Shown here piece by piece: positions 9,564-18,758 of a stretch of DNA of 64,000 nucleotides. How positions within the stretch are numbered: position 1 is the stretch's first letter; the number at the start of each line of letters is the position of its first letter. Position numbers and translations under genes: made by a program. Origin of the DNA: Riemerella anatipestifer (GTDB lineage Bacteria > Bacteroidota > Bacteroidia > Flavobacteriales > Weeksellaceae); assembly GCF_009670965.2 (NCBI RefSeq), contig NZ_CP073239.1:1922001-1986000 (forward strand). The letters run 5' to 3'. The notes beneath the pieces are model-generated. The model worked only from the letters and a program-made list of their open reading frames with translations, did not search any database and was not told where the DNA came from.

Positions 9564-10010
9564 ATGAAAATTTTAATGCTTTGTTTAGGTAATATATGCA
9601 GAAGTCCTTTAGCAGAAGGTATTCTAAGGGCTAAAATATCAGAAGAATATTTTATAGATTCAGCAGGGACGAGTGGCTATCACGAAGGAGCTAAGGCTGA
9701 TCCAAGGTCTATACAAACGGCAGATTTTCACGGTATTGATATTAACGCCCATAGGTCTCGCCCTTTAGTAAAGGAAGATTTTGAAATTTTTGACCGAATT
9801 TACTGTATGGATAAGCAAAACTACAAAGATGCTATGGCTTTAGCAGAAAATGAGGAGCAACGCCAAAAACTAGTACTCATTCTAGAAAATAATGCCGAAG
9901 TACCAGACCCTTATTATGGTGGTGTAGGTGGCTTTGAAAAGGTGTATCATATGTTGGATAAGGCTTGTGATAGAATAGTTTTAGAACTTAATTTAAAACC
10001 TCGTTTATAA
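9564..10010 (+). CDS. Low-molecular-weight protein-tyrosine phosphatase
   Basis: The 148-residue LMW-PTP has the P-loop CLGNICRS at residues 7-14 (nucleophile Cys7, Arg13) and the general-acid Asp in PDPYYGG near residue 117, just after the DRIYCMD segment. The ATG at 9564 places the P-loop at the usual distance from the N-terminus, better than the TTG at 9558. It dephosphorylates tyrosine phosphate, or possibly small phosphates, in the cytoplasm. The gene overlaps the next one by a single base (TAATG), implying translational coupling with the methyltransferase. There is no adjacent tyrosine kinase or capsule gene, so the target is unknown. Confidence 0.92.
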   Translation: MKILMLCLGNICRSPLAEGILRAKISEEYFIDSAGTSGYHEGAKADPRSIQTADFHGIDINAHRSRPLVKEDFEIFDRIYCMDKQNYKDAMALAENEEQRQKLVLILENNAEVPDPYYGGVGGFEKVYHMLDKACDRIVLELNLKPRL

Positions 10011-10714
10011 TGTTATTTCTTATACCTGCCTATTTATCAGAAGAAAGTCCAAAGGAATACTTTGCTCCTATTATAAAGGACTATATCTTAAAGACTGATT
10101 ATTTTTTTGTAGAGAATGAAAAAACAGCAAGAAAGATAATTAAGTTTTTTTGCCCTGAAAAAAAACAGTCAGAACTCAAGCTATTTTTACTCAATAAACA
10201 CTCCGAAGAGAAAGATTTACAGGAAGCAGTGCTCTTAATGAAACAAGGAGTGGATTTTGGACTTTTATCAGAAGCTGGGCTACCATGTATTGCCGACCCT
10301 GGTAATATTATGGTAAAATGGGCTCATCAAAATAATATTCAGGTAGTACCTATTAGTGGACCTTCATCTATTATTTTGGCTCTTATTTCAAGTGGATTTA
10401 ATGGACAAAATTTCACTTTTAATGGCTATCTTCCTATAGATAAAGTGGAGCGAAAAAAACAAATTTTGTTTTTGGAACAGCAGGTTCAAAAGAAAGGATA
10501 TACACAAATTTTTATGGAAACACCTTATAGAAACAACCAACTTTTGGAAGATCTGTGTAAGTTTTTAAACCCTAATACTAAGCTCTGTATTGCTGCTAAT
10601 GTTACTCACCCTAGTGAAGAGTTTATTAAAACAAAAGAAATTAAAAACTGGAAAAAGGAAAAACCTGATTTACACAAAATTCCAGCTGTATTTGTTATTG
10701 GTGCTACTAGATAA
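10010..10714 (+). CDS. SAM-dependent methyltransferase of the RsmI/tetrapyrrole-methylase family
   Basis: The 234-residue protein has the tetrapyrrole methylase fold seen in RsmI (16S rRNA C1402 2'-O-methyltransferase). Recognisable pieces are G-L-L-S-E-A-G-L-P-C-I-A-D-P-G (residues ~84-98), V-P-I-S-G-P-S-S-I, and F-N-G-Y-L-P followed by basic residues. It is shorter than RsmI (about 280 residues) and begins with LIPAYLSEESP instead of the usual L-Y-V-V-x-T-P-I-G-N-L segment, so it is probably a paralogue, common in Bacteroidota, not RsmI itself. Its substrate is unknown. The 1-base overlap with the upstream phosphatase suggests co-expression. Confidence 0.8.
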   Translation: MLFLIPAYLSEESPKEYFAPIIKDYILKTDYFFVENEKTARKIIKFFCPEKKQSELKLFLLNKHSEEKDLQEAVLLMKQGVDFGLLSEAGLPCIADPGNIMVKWAHQNNIQVVPISGPSSIILALISSGFNGQNFTFNGYLPIDKVERKKQILFLEQQVQKKGYTQIFMETPYRNNQLLEDLCKFLNPNTKLCIAANVTHPSEEFIKTKEIKNWKKEKPDLHKIPAVFVIGATR

Positions 10715-10718
10715 AAAT

Positions 10719-11153
10719 CTAAATTTTTAGCCAAGCTAAACCTTGTTCTGTCTTTAAAGCTAAATCGTAGAGAGAGTAACTTTTAGTAATGTGTTCTAGC
10801 TTATTTTTTACTTCTCTAAAATCGTTATGTACAGGGCAAGGATTTACAGATGAACATTCTTTTAGTCCTAGTCCACACTTGGTAAAAAGTCCACTTCCAT
10901 CTATAGCGACAATAATATCGTAGATTTTAATTTCTTTTAATCTTTCGGTATCAATAGAAAATCCACCTTGTTGCCCTCTTACAGACTCTATGATGTTAGC
11001 TTTACAGAGCTGTTGTAGTATTTTGGCAATAAAAGCTACAGGGGCATCAATAGACGCTGAAACTTCTTTTACATTAACCCTTTGATTGTTTAGCCTTTTT
11101 TGGGCAATGCAAATGGCAGACCTTATGGCATATTCGCACGCTTTAGAAAACAT
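10719..11153 (-). CDS. Rrf2-family transcriptional regulator with Cys triad
   Basis: This 144-residue winged-helix regulator is related to IscR, NsrR and RsrR. The N-terminal helix-turn-helix starts with S-K-A-C-E-Y-A-I-R-S-A. The wing and dimer helix hold three cysteines in a C-x6-C-x5-C pattern (near residues 92-106), consistent with an Fe-S cluster ligand set. By family it senses Fe-S status, NO or redox. No target operator is evident. The gene converges with the methyltransferase at a 4-base gap. The downstream membrane protein gene on the same strand (11165-11542) precedes it, with 11 bases between, so the two may be one transcript. Effector unknown. Confidence 0.86.
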   Translation of the reverse strand: MFSKACEYAIRSAICIAQKRLNNQRVNVKEVSASIDAPVAFIAKILQQLCKANIIESVRGQQGGFSIDTERLKEIKIYDIIVAIDGSGLFTKCGLGLKECSSVNPCPVHNDFREVKNKLEHITKSYSLYDLALKTEQGLAWLKI

Positions 11154-11164
11154 AACTAGATGGA

Positions 11165-11542
11165 TTATTTAAAATATTGCCACTTAGGGATAATCATCAA
11201 TAGACCTAATCCTACATATAAAAATAGATTGGTAACATCTGTGTATAGGAAGGTAGAAAGATAAAACTGATGTAGAATAAAATGGGCTATTACAGCTAAA
11301 GGAAATAAAAAGACACCTATTTTTCTAAACAATACGATAAGGAAAAGCCCAACTAATGCTAATAAATCTACTCCGAATATAAGGTAAAAATACCAAGTAG
11401 GTATATTGATACTTTCGTGCTGAGAGAATTCATCTATATCAATACCTAACCCCATAAGAGTAAATGTAGCTAAAATTCCGATAGCTATATAAAAGCTACT
11501 AGTTTTTTTAGGCTCATCATTAAAGTAGTTTCTGTCTTCCAT
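11165..11542 (-). CDS. Hypothetical small membrane protein
   Basis: This 125-residue protein has about four hydrophobic segments (near residues 18-35, 48-66, 72-90 and 103-119) after a charged N-terminus of roughly 15 residues rich in Asp, Glu and Lys. There is no recognisable domain or active-site motif. It lies just upstream of the Rrf2-type regulator gene on the same strand, separated by 11 bases, and may be co-transcribed with it. I do not recognise the family and infer no function. Confidence 0.6.
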   Translation of the reverse strand: MEDRNYFNDEPKKTSSFYIAIGILATFTLMGLGIDIDEFSQHESINIPTWYFYLIFGVDLLALVGLFLIVLFRKIGVFLFPLAVIAHFILHQFYLSTFLYTDVTNLFLYVGLGLLMIIPKWQYFK

Positions 11543-11553
11543 TCTGTAAAATT

Positions 11554-11582
11554 AAAAAAAGCCTTTGATAAAACAAAGGCTT
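11554..11582 (-). terminator. Intrinsic terminator of the Lrp/AsnC gene
   Basis: A perfect 9-bp stem (AAGCCTTTG at 11559-11567 with CAAAGGCTT at 11574-11582) and a 6-nt loop are followed on the minus strand by seven T (A-run 11554-11560). It lies just downstream of the Lrp/AsnC gene. Confidence 0.85.
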
Positions 11583-11602
11583 CTATACAAAAAAATAAGT
11601 TA

Positions 11603-12073
11603 TTAAGCTTTAACAGCTTGTATTAGTCTGTTTTTATCACTTAGATACTCTTCCATAGAAATCATACTTTCTGTTCTAGTAACATCTTCAATATCATCTA
11701 TTCTATAGATAACATTTTTAGCATCTTCTGTGTTTTTAGCTTTCATTTTACAGAAAATGTTGTATTTACCAGATACTACACTAGTTTCTATAATGTTAGG
11801 TATCTCTTCTAACTGTTTAAGAACCTCTTGAGTTCTGTTAGATTTAGTTAACAAAATACCAATAAATGCGGTAAAAGTATAGTCTAGCTTTTCGTAATCT
11901 ATTTTAAGAGAAGAACCTAGTATGATACCAGCGTCTTCCATTTTTTTTACTCTTACATGTATAGTTCCTGCAGAAACATTAAGATTTTTTGCTATTTCTG
12001 TAAAAGGCATTCTAGTATTTTGTACTAAATAATCTAAAATACTTTTGTCTATTTCGTCCAAACGGTAATCCAT
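11603..12073 (-). CDS. Lrp/AsnC-family transcriptional regulator
   Basis: The 156-residue regulator has the Lrp layout: an N-terminal helix-turn-helix (D-x-S-I-L-D-Y-L...F-T-E-I-A-x-x-L-N-V-S, residues 8-35) and a C-terminal RAM domain that forms octameric rings and binds amino acids (from about residue 70: FTAFIGILLTKSN, VVSGKYNIFCKMKAKN). It binds DNA as a global or local feast-famine regulator. The target genes and effector amino acid are not identifiable here. A TAGTTTTG box at 12121-12128 (minus strand) is a candidate -7 element, but no -33 partner is seen. Confidence 0.9.
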   Translation of the reverse strand: MDYRLDEIDKSILDYLVQNTRMPFTEIAKNLNVSAGTIHVRVKKMEDAGIILGSSLKIDYEKLDYTFTAFIGILLTKSNRTQEVLKQLEEIPNIIETSVVSGKYNIFCKMKAKNTEDAKNVIYRIDDIEDVTRTESMISMEEYLSDKNRLIQAVKA

Positions 12074-12203
12074 AGTTCTAATGTTTTTATTTTATTGTCA
12101 AAATTTAAGTTTAATTTTTACAAAACTACAAAAAAAGTTTCAATACTATGGCTGTTAATTTTTGATATTTTTTGTTAATTTTTTTGAGAAAAATTTAACA
12201 GTG

Positions 12204-15200
12204 CTATTTAGTTTTTATACTATCAGCGGTATCTTTAACTTTTATACTGTCTTTTTTCTTTTTAGTGAAAAAACGATTAAAGCTCTTACTATAAACTACA
12301 CCTCCTCCCCAAGATTGGTTAGCTCCTGCGTTCTGTCCCACAATATTGGATATGTTAGAAGGTTTAGAGTAAACTCTCAGGATACGGCTGCCATCATTAC
12401 CTTTAGACCAATCATACTCTATGATACCTTCTCCTGAAAGGAAATTAGCTTCTGTATTTTGATTTCTAGAAATAGGAACTCCCAAACCAGTTTTGATATT
12501 AACTCTAGGAGAAAGAGTTAAACTTATTCTACCAGAAGCTCTATCAGAAGTGTTGGTGACTTGGTCTCCTCGGATATAGTCTAAGTCTATTTGAAACTGA
12601 TTACTAATGGTATTAAGTACAGAGCCAAGCTGTTTCATTAGGAGTGCATACCCTTGAGAGGTTACAGTGCTCCCTACGTCAAATGTGAAGCCTCCCGTGT
12701 TGGTGACATTAAAATTATTAAGTGCTAGAATAGAGCCAAACTGAATGATTTTTTCATCAGGGTTACTCATTCTAAAGGCAAGGGCTTCTTTAATCTGACT
12801 AGAAACATCGGGTGTTTTTATATCAAACTGAATATCAGGGTTAGATAATGATTGTGTGATTTTAGTTTCTAGCATTACATTTACAGGAGGAAGTTTTCCT
12901 GTATTAAGATACTCTCCCAAATTGGTTACAGTTCTATAATAGTTTGCCGAAATATTGAGTGCTGGATTCATCACATTATTATCCCAAGAAATACTACTTG
13001 CTTTTGCAATTTGAAAAGAGCGTTCTAGTATTGCTTTTGAAACATATGTACCATTATCTACTATATATGTTCCGTTCATAGACATTTGCCCGTTTCTGTT
13101 CATTCTGAACCTCAGATTTTCTGCAGTTCCTCTCACACTAATATCTCCTATATCATCTCCTACTAATACATTTACGGTAGAGCCTCTATCTACATCTAGG
13201 GCTAAGTCTATATTCATATTTGCTCCAGATTTTTCTCTTTTGGCTACAGTGAGTTGCCCGTCTTCATTTCGCTCTACAAAACGAAGCATTTTAAATTCAT
13301 CTACCGAAGTTGCCGAGTTACTATTAAGTGTAAATACACTGTTATTCAAAACTTTTGTTCTAGCATTGATGTTAAGAGCTGTAACAGCACCATCTACAAA
13401 TATATCTCCTGTACCGTAAACTCTTCCCCAAAAAACATCAAAATCTCTTTGAGTGGTATTAAGAAGCATCAAATTATCCGTTCTAATAATGAGGTTGAGC
13501 CCCATAGACGCAATATTATCAAACTGGATAGCTCCAGAAACACTACCTTTAGAACTAGTTCTACCATCACTTATTCCAATATTATTGAGGGTAGCAAAAC
13601 CTTTTGATAAAGGGATAACAGTGTCATCAAAGTAATAATCTACACCTGAGAAATTGAGTTTAAAACCAAATTTAGATAAGGCTATATCTCCACTATAATT
13701 GATGTCGTCTACAGTACCATTTATCTTAAGTTGCCCACTGGCATTACCTCTAAAGTTACTAAATACAGCTTTCACAAACTCTTGTACAAACGCTAAATCA
13801 AATTTATTTAAATCAGCGGTGAGGTCTAAACTAGGAGAAGGGGTATTATTGTCTACCTTTCCAAATATTCTGAGTTTATCATTTCCAAAAATCTCCGAAG
13901 AAGTCACTTTAACATCTATATCAAATACATTTGGACGCTCTGTTTTTTCTGCATTTATGAGTAAATCACCTAAGTTTTTGTCATGTATAGAGAAACCACC
14001 TACTTTTAAATCTACAATAGGTTCTATATTATTTTTGAGGATGGCTAGTTTTATAGTTCCGTTAGCGCTACCTTTAATATTTAAGTCGGAGCTACCTTCT
14101 TTTAAAGCTAATACTTTAGAGAGGTTAACATTTTTAACATCAATATTAGCATTGATATTTTTACTATCCTTGTACGTTCCATTGACCAAAATTTCGCTTT
14201 CGTCAGAATAGAGTTTAAGATTTTCAATGTCTATAAATCCTGTTTTTTTTCTGTAAGTAATAGAGTGATTGAGCTCTGGTGAAGTGTCTACATTCCACAC
14301 AAAACTATTGAGTTTAACCTCGGTAGGCTCAAACCTTATAATATAATCACCGTTTGCATTAGTCGTTTGATTAAGATTAACCGCGTAAGATTTCATAGCA
14401 TCTTCCTTCTCATCTTTATCGGTGCCATGTAAAAACCTTATGGCAAGATGTAGATGTTCTCCATCAGGATTTTTGCCTATAATGCTGGCATTTTTAAGGA
14501 TATTTTTATTGTATTCAGCACGGTTCATTTCCAAAGAGAAATTATCTTCTATACTTTTGGTATCTATTTTAAGTGCTAATCCATCAATCATAATGCTGTC
14601 TTTTTTAGCAGGAGATTTTATATTATACCTAACATCTGTTTCTGCTAAAATTTGGTTTACCTTTTCAGTTTCTTTTTTACCAATGATATATTTTAAATAG
14701 CTAGTATCTGCATTTAATAGTAAATCATTACTATTGCCGTCATAACTTCCAGATACAGAGAGTATGTTACTTACTCTCAAATTCGGTTCAAAAAAGTTGA
14801 TAAGTCCTTGTGAAATTTTGAAGTCTAAATCTAAATATTGTCCTCTATATAGGCGTTTAGGCTGATTAGTAACCAGTAGTTTGCTTATACTATTTTGTAC
14901 CATACCACCGATGTCTCCCAGATTGAATTTTCCTGCAACTTTACCTTCTACTACATTAGGTGCGTTTACGGATACAATTCTCTTTCCGTCCTCAAAATAA
15001 GCTTTAACATCTCCTATTGGAAGAGCTATTTTTTGGTCTTTGGATAAAACTTTAACATCTCTAAGATGAGCGTTTAGTTGCATATCGTTAATGTTCTTCA
15101 TAGATACTTCTGTATCTACATATCCACTTATAACTTGTCTTTCAGAACTTCCAGAGAAGTAGCTGGCGTTCAAATGGTTGATGTCTGCTGTTACATTAAC

Positions 15201-16919
15201 ATATAATCTAGGAGTACTAAAATCAAAAATACCTTTAACATTTGCTTGGGCATTTTCATCATTTATGTTTACGATGCCTTCATAGCGTTTTTTGTTAAGA
15301 TATCCGTCTAAAACTAAATTATTGAGGGTTTTATCTAACAGCTCTATACGCCTGATGTTAGACTTAGTTCTGAGTTTCATTTGATTGATATCAAAGCTTT
15401 CTCCATCTAAATCAAATCGACCAGAAATAAGCCCAATCTGTGGATTTTTGGTGATGGTGGCTACATTCAGATTAGTAACTTCTAATAAGCCACTATACTT
15501 AGGAACTTTACTATATTCTCTTAGAGTAAAACGGTCTATTTTTGCCTGTCCAATACCTGAAATTAAATTTCCTCTAAGAGCAATTTGTTCAGGGTTGGCT
15601 TTTAGCATACCATTATATTTTATTCTACCAAAATCATCAGCCACATTACCCATTTTTTTTGAAATAAAACTAGGGAATAAACTTTTTAGCCCTTTATAAG
15701 TAAGGTCTGTAGAGATGCTATTGGTTTCTACGGAGAAACTTTTATCTAGTATTTTGGCAATCTTTATAGATGATGAAACTATTTTGGAGTCATTATCACC
15801 TATGGCAAATTGGTTTAGAGTAAAGTTATTAAGTACGCCAGTCATATTTCCTGAGGTACTGATGGGCTTGTAGTTGTCCCAATCTTTCACAAAGTAACTG
15901 ATATCATAGCCACTTATTTGGCTACCTTTTTTCAGTTGCATATCCCATTTTACTTTGTTACCAAAGTCCGCCCAAGTACCATTATTAAGATTAAATTTTA
16001 AACTTCCGTGTAGTAAGCTATGGTCAGTATTGATGAGTAAATCGTCTAAGAAAAGAGCCTCTTTGGTTAGAGAAAAATCCGTAGAGAAAGTATCCAAAAA
16101 GTGCTTTTTGCCCCATCTTTTGGTCGTCATTCTAAGTTGATTTACTTTAGCATTGACTTCTTTACCTTTAACTTTTAACTCTGGAATTATCAAGTTTAAA
16201 TTTTCGGCATCTAGCCATTTTCCTTCATCTCCTAGGTGATTCTGATTGACGATGGAAAGTTTGGAATCCTCAATAATTACACGAGTTTTAAGTTGAAATG
16301 GAGGTTTATTTGGGTCTGGTTTTTTGCCATTGTCGAAAAGCTCTACAAAACGGATAAAGTTAGGAATGCTATCACCTTTGTAGGTAATCACTTTCATATC
16401 CAAGTTTTTGATAGATAGTGATTGGAACTTGATATGTCTAGAATTTGCTAAAATAGAAAACCAATCCGAATCTGCGTACAATTCTTTAGCTTTAATAAAT
16501 TGGTAGCCTCTATGGTCTTTTACAGTTACTTTATGTAGTGTAACATCTCCAAAATAATTAAGGTCTATTTTTTCAAAAGCGATTTGGGTATTAAGATCTT
16601 GGTTGAGTTTCTTTACCACCTTTTGGGTAAGCCAATTTTTGGTAATAGGTAGGTTAATAGCAATAAATCCAATAGCAAATAAAGATAAGAGCGTCCAAAA
16701 AAGTACTAGTAAAAGTTTAGCCCACCAAGAGTAGCTAGTAACATCTTTAGCGGCTTGTTTTGCAAATTCTTCGGCGGTTTCTTTAGGGTTTTCTATAGCA
16801 TCTTTTAAAAACTCTTTGGTTTCTTGTACTTTCTTTTCTATATGCTGTTCCGCCTCATTTATTTTATTAGAAATAGGATTATCTTTTTTGTTATCGTTAT
16901 TATTATTTAAATTTGCCAT
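12204..16919 (-). CDS. tamB: Translocation and assembly module protein TamB (AsmA-like)
   Basis: This very large envelope protein (1571 residues) has one N-terminal membrane anchor at about residues 64-86 (W-W-A-K-L-L-L-V-L-F...). A long periplasmic beta-helical body follows, and a C-terminal TamB/DUF490 domain is recognisable around residues 1150-1520, with N-I-S-A-N-Y-Y-R-T-V and L-N-T-I-S-N-Q-F-Q-I-D-L-type repeats. TamB-like proteins form periplasmic bridges that move phospholipid or help outer-membrane protein assembly. I chose the ATG at 16919 (MANLNNN). The open frame continues 30 codons upstream, but only by running into the opposite-strand tsaD start. The N-terminus is unusually Asn/Lys-rich because it overlays the tsaD promoter. 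The gene has no obvious TamA partner in the window. Confidence 0.93.
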   Translation of the reverse strand: MANLNNNNDNKKDNPISNKINEAEQHIEKKVQETKEFLKDAIENPKETAEEFAKQAAKDVTSYSWWAKLLLVLFWTLLSLFAIGFIAINLPITKNWLTQKVVKKLNQDLNTQIAFEKIDLNYFGDVTLHKVTVKDHRGYQFIKAKELYADSDWFSILANSRHIKFQSLSIKNLDMKVITYKGDSIPNFIRFVELFDNGKKPDPNKPPFQLKTRVIIEDSKLSIVNQNHLGDEGKWLDAENLNLIIPELKVKGKEVNAKVNQLRMTTKRWGKKHFLDTFSTDFSLTKEALFLDDLLINTDHSLLHGSLKFNLNNGTWADFGNKVKWDMQLKKGSQISGYDISYFVKDWDNYKPISTSGNMTGVLNNFTLNQFAIGDNDSKIVSSSIKIAKILDKSFSVETNSISTDLTYKGLKSLFPSFISKKMGNVADDFGRIKYNGMLKANPEQIALRGNLISGIGQAKIDRFTLREYSKVPKYSGLLEVTNLNVATITKNPQIGLISGRFDLDGESFDINQMKLRTKSNIRRIELLDKTLNNLVLDGYLNKKRYEGIVNINDENAQANVKGIFDFSTPRLYVNVTADINHLNASYFSGSSERQVISGYVDTEVSMKNINDMQLNAHLRDVKVLSKDQKIALPIGDVKAYFEDGKRIVSVNAPNVVEGKVAGKFNLGDIGGMVQNSISKLLVTNQPKRLYRGQYLDLDFKISQGLINFFEPNLRVSNILSVSGSYDGNSNDLLLNADTSYLKYIIGKKETEKVNQILAETDVRYNIKSPAKKDSIMIDGLALKIDTKSIEDNFSLEMNRAEYNKNILKNASIIGKNPDGEHLHLAIRFLHGTDKDEKEDAMKSYAVNLNQTTNANGDYIIRFEPTEVKLNSFVWNVDTSPELNHSITYRKKTGFIDIENLKLYSDESEILVNGTYKDSKNINANIDVKNVNLSKVLALKEGSSDLNIKGSANGTIKLAILKNNIEPIVDLKVGGFSIHDKNLGDLLINAEKTERPNVFDIDVKVTSSEIFGNDKLRIFGKVDNNTPSPSLDLTADLNKFDLAFVQEFVKAVFSNFRGNASGQLKINGTVDDINYSGDIALSKFGFKLNFSGVDYYFDDTVIPLSKGFATLNNIGISDGRTSSKGSVSGAIQFDNIASMGLNLIIRTDNLMLLNTTQRDFDVFWGRVYGTGDIFVDGAVTALNINARTKVLNNSVFTLNSNSATSVDEFKMLRFVERNEDGQLTVAKREKSGANMNIDLALDVDRGSTVNVLVGDDIGDISVRGTAENLRFRMNRNGQMSMNGTYIVDNGTYVSKAILERSFQIAKASSISWDNNVMNPALNISANYYRTVTNLGEYLNTGKLPPVNVMLETKITQSLSNPDIQFDIKTPDVSSQIKEALAFRMSNPDEKIIQFGSILALNNFNVTNTGGFTFDVGSTVTSQGYALLMKQLGSVLNTISNQFQIDLDYIRGDQVTNTSDRASGRISLTLSPRVNIKTGLGVPISRNQNTEANFLSGEGIIEYDWSKGNDGSRILRVYSKPSNISNIVGQNAGANQSWGGGVVYSKSFNRFFTKKKKDSIKVKDTADSIKTK
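16888..16915 (+). promoter_or_regulatory. Promoter of tsaD inside the 5' coding end of tamB
   Basis: TTG (16888-16890), a 17-base spacer and TAAATTTG (16908-16915) match the consensus TTG-N17-23-TAnnTTTG on the plus strand. Transcription would start only a few bases before the tsaD ATG at 16924. The whole element is coding sequence for the Asn-rich residues 2-11 of TamB. Confidence 0.62.
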
Positions 16920-16923
16920 AATT

Positions 16924-17949
16924 ATGAAACAATCTATTATCTTAGGTATAGAATCCTCTTGTGATGATACTTCTGCCGCTATTATTTCTGGTAGAAAAAT
17001 TCTTTCCAATGTAGCTGCTACTCAAGCCATTCATAATGAATATGGTGGCGTGGTGCCAGAGTTAGCCTCTAGGGCACATCAGCAAAATATCATTCCTGTG
17101 GTAGAGCAATCCATACAAAAAGCAAATATACAACAAAATGAGATTTGTGCCATAGGTTTTACGAGAGGTCCTGGACTTTTGGGCTCTTTACTTGTAGGGA
17201 CTTCCTTTGCGAAGTCTTTAGCGATGAGTTTAGAAGTTCCATTGATAGAGGTTAATCACCTTCAGGCTCATATTTTGGCTCATTTTATAGAAGATGCCAA
17301 TCCTAATCCGCCCAAGTTTCCTTTTTTATGTCTTACAGTAAGTGGTGGGCATACAATGATTGTCTTGGTTAAAGACTATTTTGATATGGAAATTATTGGG
17401 AAAACCATAGATGATGCCGCAGGTGAAGCGTTTGATAAAATAGGAAAAATATTTGATTTAGATTATCCTGCTGGACCTATCATAGATAAGAAATCTCAAA
17501 ATGGAAATCCTAGTGCATTTACATTTAATAAACCTAAACTAGAGGGCTACGACTATTCTTTTAGTGGAATTAAAACTTCGGTGTTGTACTTTATACAAAA
17601 AGAATTAAAGAAAAATCCTCAGTTTGTCGACGAAAATATAGACGATTTGTGTGCATCTGTTCAGAAAAATATTATTGAAATATTGATGACGAAACTAGAG
17701 AAAGCCGCTAGTGATTTAGGCATTAAAGAAATAGCGATAGCTGGTGGCGTTTCGGCTAACTCTGCGTTGAGACAAGCTATGAGAGAAAACGAACAAAAGT
17801 TAGGTTGGAATATCTATATTCCCAAATTTGAATATACTACGGATAATGCTGCAATGATAGCAATGGTAGCCCAACTAAAATACGAAAGGGGAGAGTTTGC
17901 CAACCTTTCTACAACGGCTACTGCAAGATATGAGTTAAATGCAAAGTAA
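16924..17949 (+). CDS. tsaD: tRNA N6-threonylcarbamoyladenosine synthase subunit TsaD
   Basis: TsaD (341 residues) transfers the threonylcarbamoyl group to A37 of ANN-decoding tRNAs together with TsaB and TsaE. The ASKHA-fold motifs are present: an N-terminal GIESSCDDTSAA, the H-x-x-x-H metal-binding pair His112/His116, LTVSGGHT, DDAAGEAFDK, and GGVSAN-x-x-L-R in the C-terminal lobe. The ATG at 16924 aligns with the family N-terminus; upstream extension in frame is spurious. A promoter with both elements lies within the divergent tamB gene. Downstream, rsmE follows after 11 bases and is probably co-transcribed. Confidence 0.97.
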   Translation: MKQSIILGIESSCDDTSAAIISGRKILSNVAATQAIHNEYGGVVPELASRAHQQNIIPVVEQSIQKANIQQNEICAIGFTRGPGLLGSLLVGTSFAKSLAMSLEVPLIEVNHLQAHILAHFIEDANPNPPKFPFLCLTVSGGHTMIVLVKDYFDMEIIGKTIDDAAGEAFDKIGKIFDLDYPAGPIIDKKSQNGNPSAFTFNKPKLEGYDYSFSGIKTSVLYFIQKELKKNPQFVDENIDDLCASVQKNIIEILMTKLEKAASDLGIKEIAIAGGVSANSALRQAMRENEQKLGWNIYIPKFEYTTDNAAMIAMVAQLKYERGEFANLSTTATARYELNAK

Positions 17950-17960
17950 AACCTTTTGAT

Positions 17961-18656
17961 ATGAAATTATTTTTTGGAGAAATTTTAAATGATAAAGTAA
18001 TAATTGATAGTGATGAACAACATCATATATCAAAGGTTTTGAGGATGAAGGAAGGGGAGATGCTTTATGTAACCGATGGTAAAGGGAATGTGGCAAAAGG
18101 CAACCTCATACTTGAAGGGAAAAAAGTAGAGTTAGATATTTTAGAAATCCAAACGAAGACGCCTCCATTTTCGCCTTATTTGCATATTGCAATAGCTCCT
18201 ACTAAAAATATAGACCGTATAGAGTTTTTTGTAGAAAAAGCTACCGAAATGGGAATTTCCGAAATTTCATTTTTATTAACGGAGAAGTCCGAACGCAAAC
18301 ACCTCAATATAGATAAAATTCAGAAAAAAGTTATAGCGGCATCTAAACAAAGTTTGAGGTATCATTTCCCAAAGGTTAATGATTTACAGAAATTCACTAG
18401 CTTTATGCAAACTCAAACTGCCGAAAATACTTTTGTAGCTCATTGTGATAAAGCATTTAAGCGAGTATCATTATCTGAAATTCCTTTAGTTGATAAAGTT
18501 TGTTTTTTAATTGGTCCCGAAGGCGATTTTAGTCTATCAGAGATAGAATTATTACTAGAAAAAGGTGTACAAGCGATATCATTAGGCAACCAAAGATTAA
18601 GAACGGAAACAGCAGGAGTCTTCGTTGCTGCGTGGAACTATCATAAAATGTTATAA
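17961..18656 (+). CDS. rsmE: 16S rRNA (uracil1498-N3)-methyltransferase RsmE
   Basis: RsmE (231 residues) methylates U1498 of 16S rRNA. It has an N-terminal PUA-like domain (HHISKVLRMKEG near residues 22-33) and a C-terminal SPOUT knot. The knot motifs are GPEGDFSLSE, forming part of the SAM site, and LGNQRLRTETA near the C-terminus. Length is normal. It is 11 bases after tsaD and faces ggt, with a terminator-like hairpin between the two stop codons. Confidence 0.95.
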   Translation: MKLFFGEILNDKVIIDSDEQHHISKVLRMKEGEMLYVTDGKGNVAKGNLILEGKKVELDILEIQTKTPPFSPYLHIAIAPTKNIDRIEFFVEKATEMGISEISFLLTEKSERKHLNIDKIQKKVIAASKQSLRYHFPKVNDLQKFTSFMQTQTAENTFVAHCDKAFKRVSLSEIPLVDKVCFLIGPEGDFSLSEIELLLEKGVQAISLGNQRLRTETAGVFVAAWNYHKML

Positions 18657-18701
18657 AAAAAATTATAATTGAGTTTTAGAAAATTATTCATTTTTCCATA
18701 T

Positions 18702-18734
18702 AAAAAAAACGACTGTCTTATTAAGACAGTCGTT
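18702..18734 (-). terminator. Intrinsic terminator of ggt
   Basis: A 13-bp perfect inverted repeat, AACGACTGTCTTA (18708-18720) and TAAGACAGTCGTT (18722-18734), is followed on the minus strand by eight T (A-run 18702-18709). It ends the ggt transcript. It may also hinder rsmE read-through, though there is no T-tract on the plus strand. Confidence 0.85.
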
Positions 18735-18758
18735 AATATAAGCTAAAGTATAATTAAT

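Noticed and set aside
10010..10714. Naming the methyltransferase RsmI
   Set aside because: The N-terminus and length differ from RsmI, so only the family is safe.
13699..14211. 170-residue ORF antisense to tamB
   Set aside because: It is a shadow of the real tamB frame, has no known motif, and no promoter or family resemblance.
18702..18734. Bidirectional terminator shared by rsmE and ggt
   Set aside because: The stem is symmetric, but a T-tract exists only for the minus strand; the effect on rsmE is only possible.
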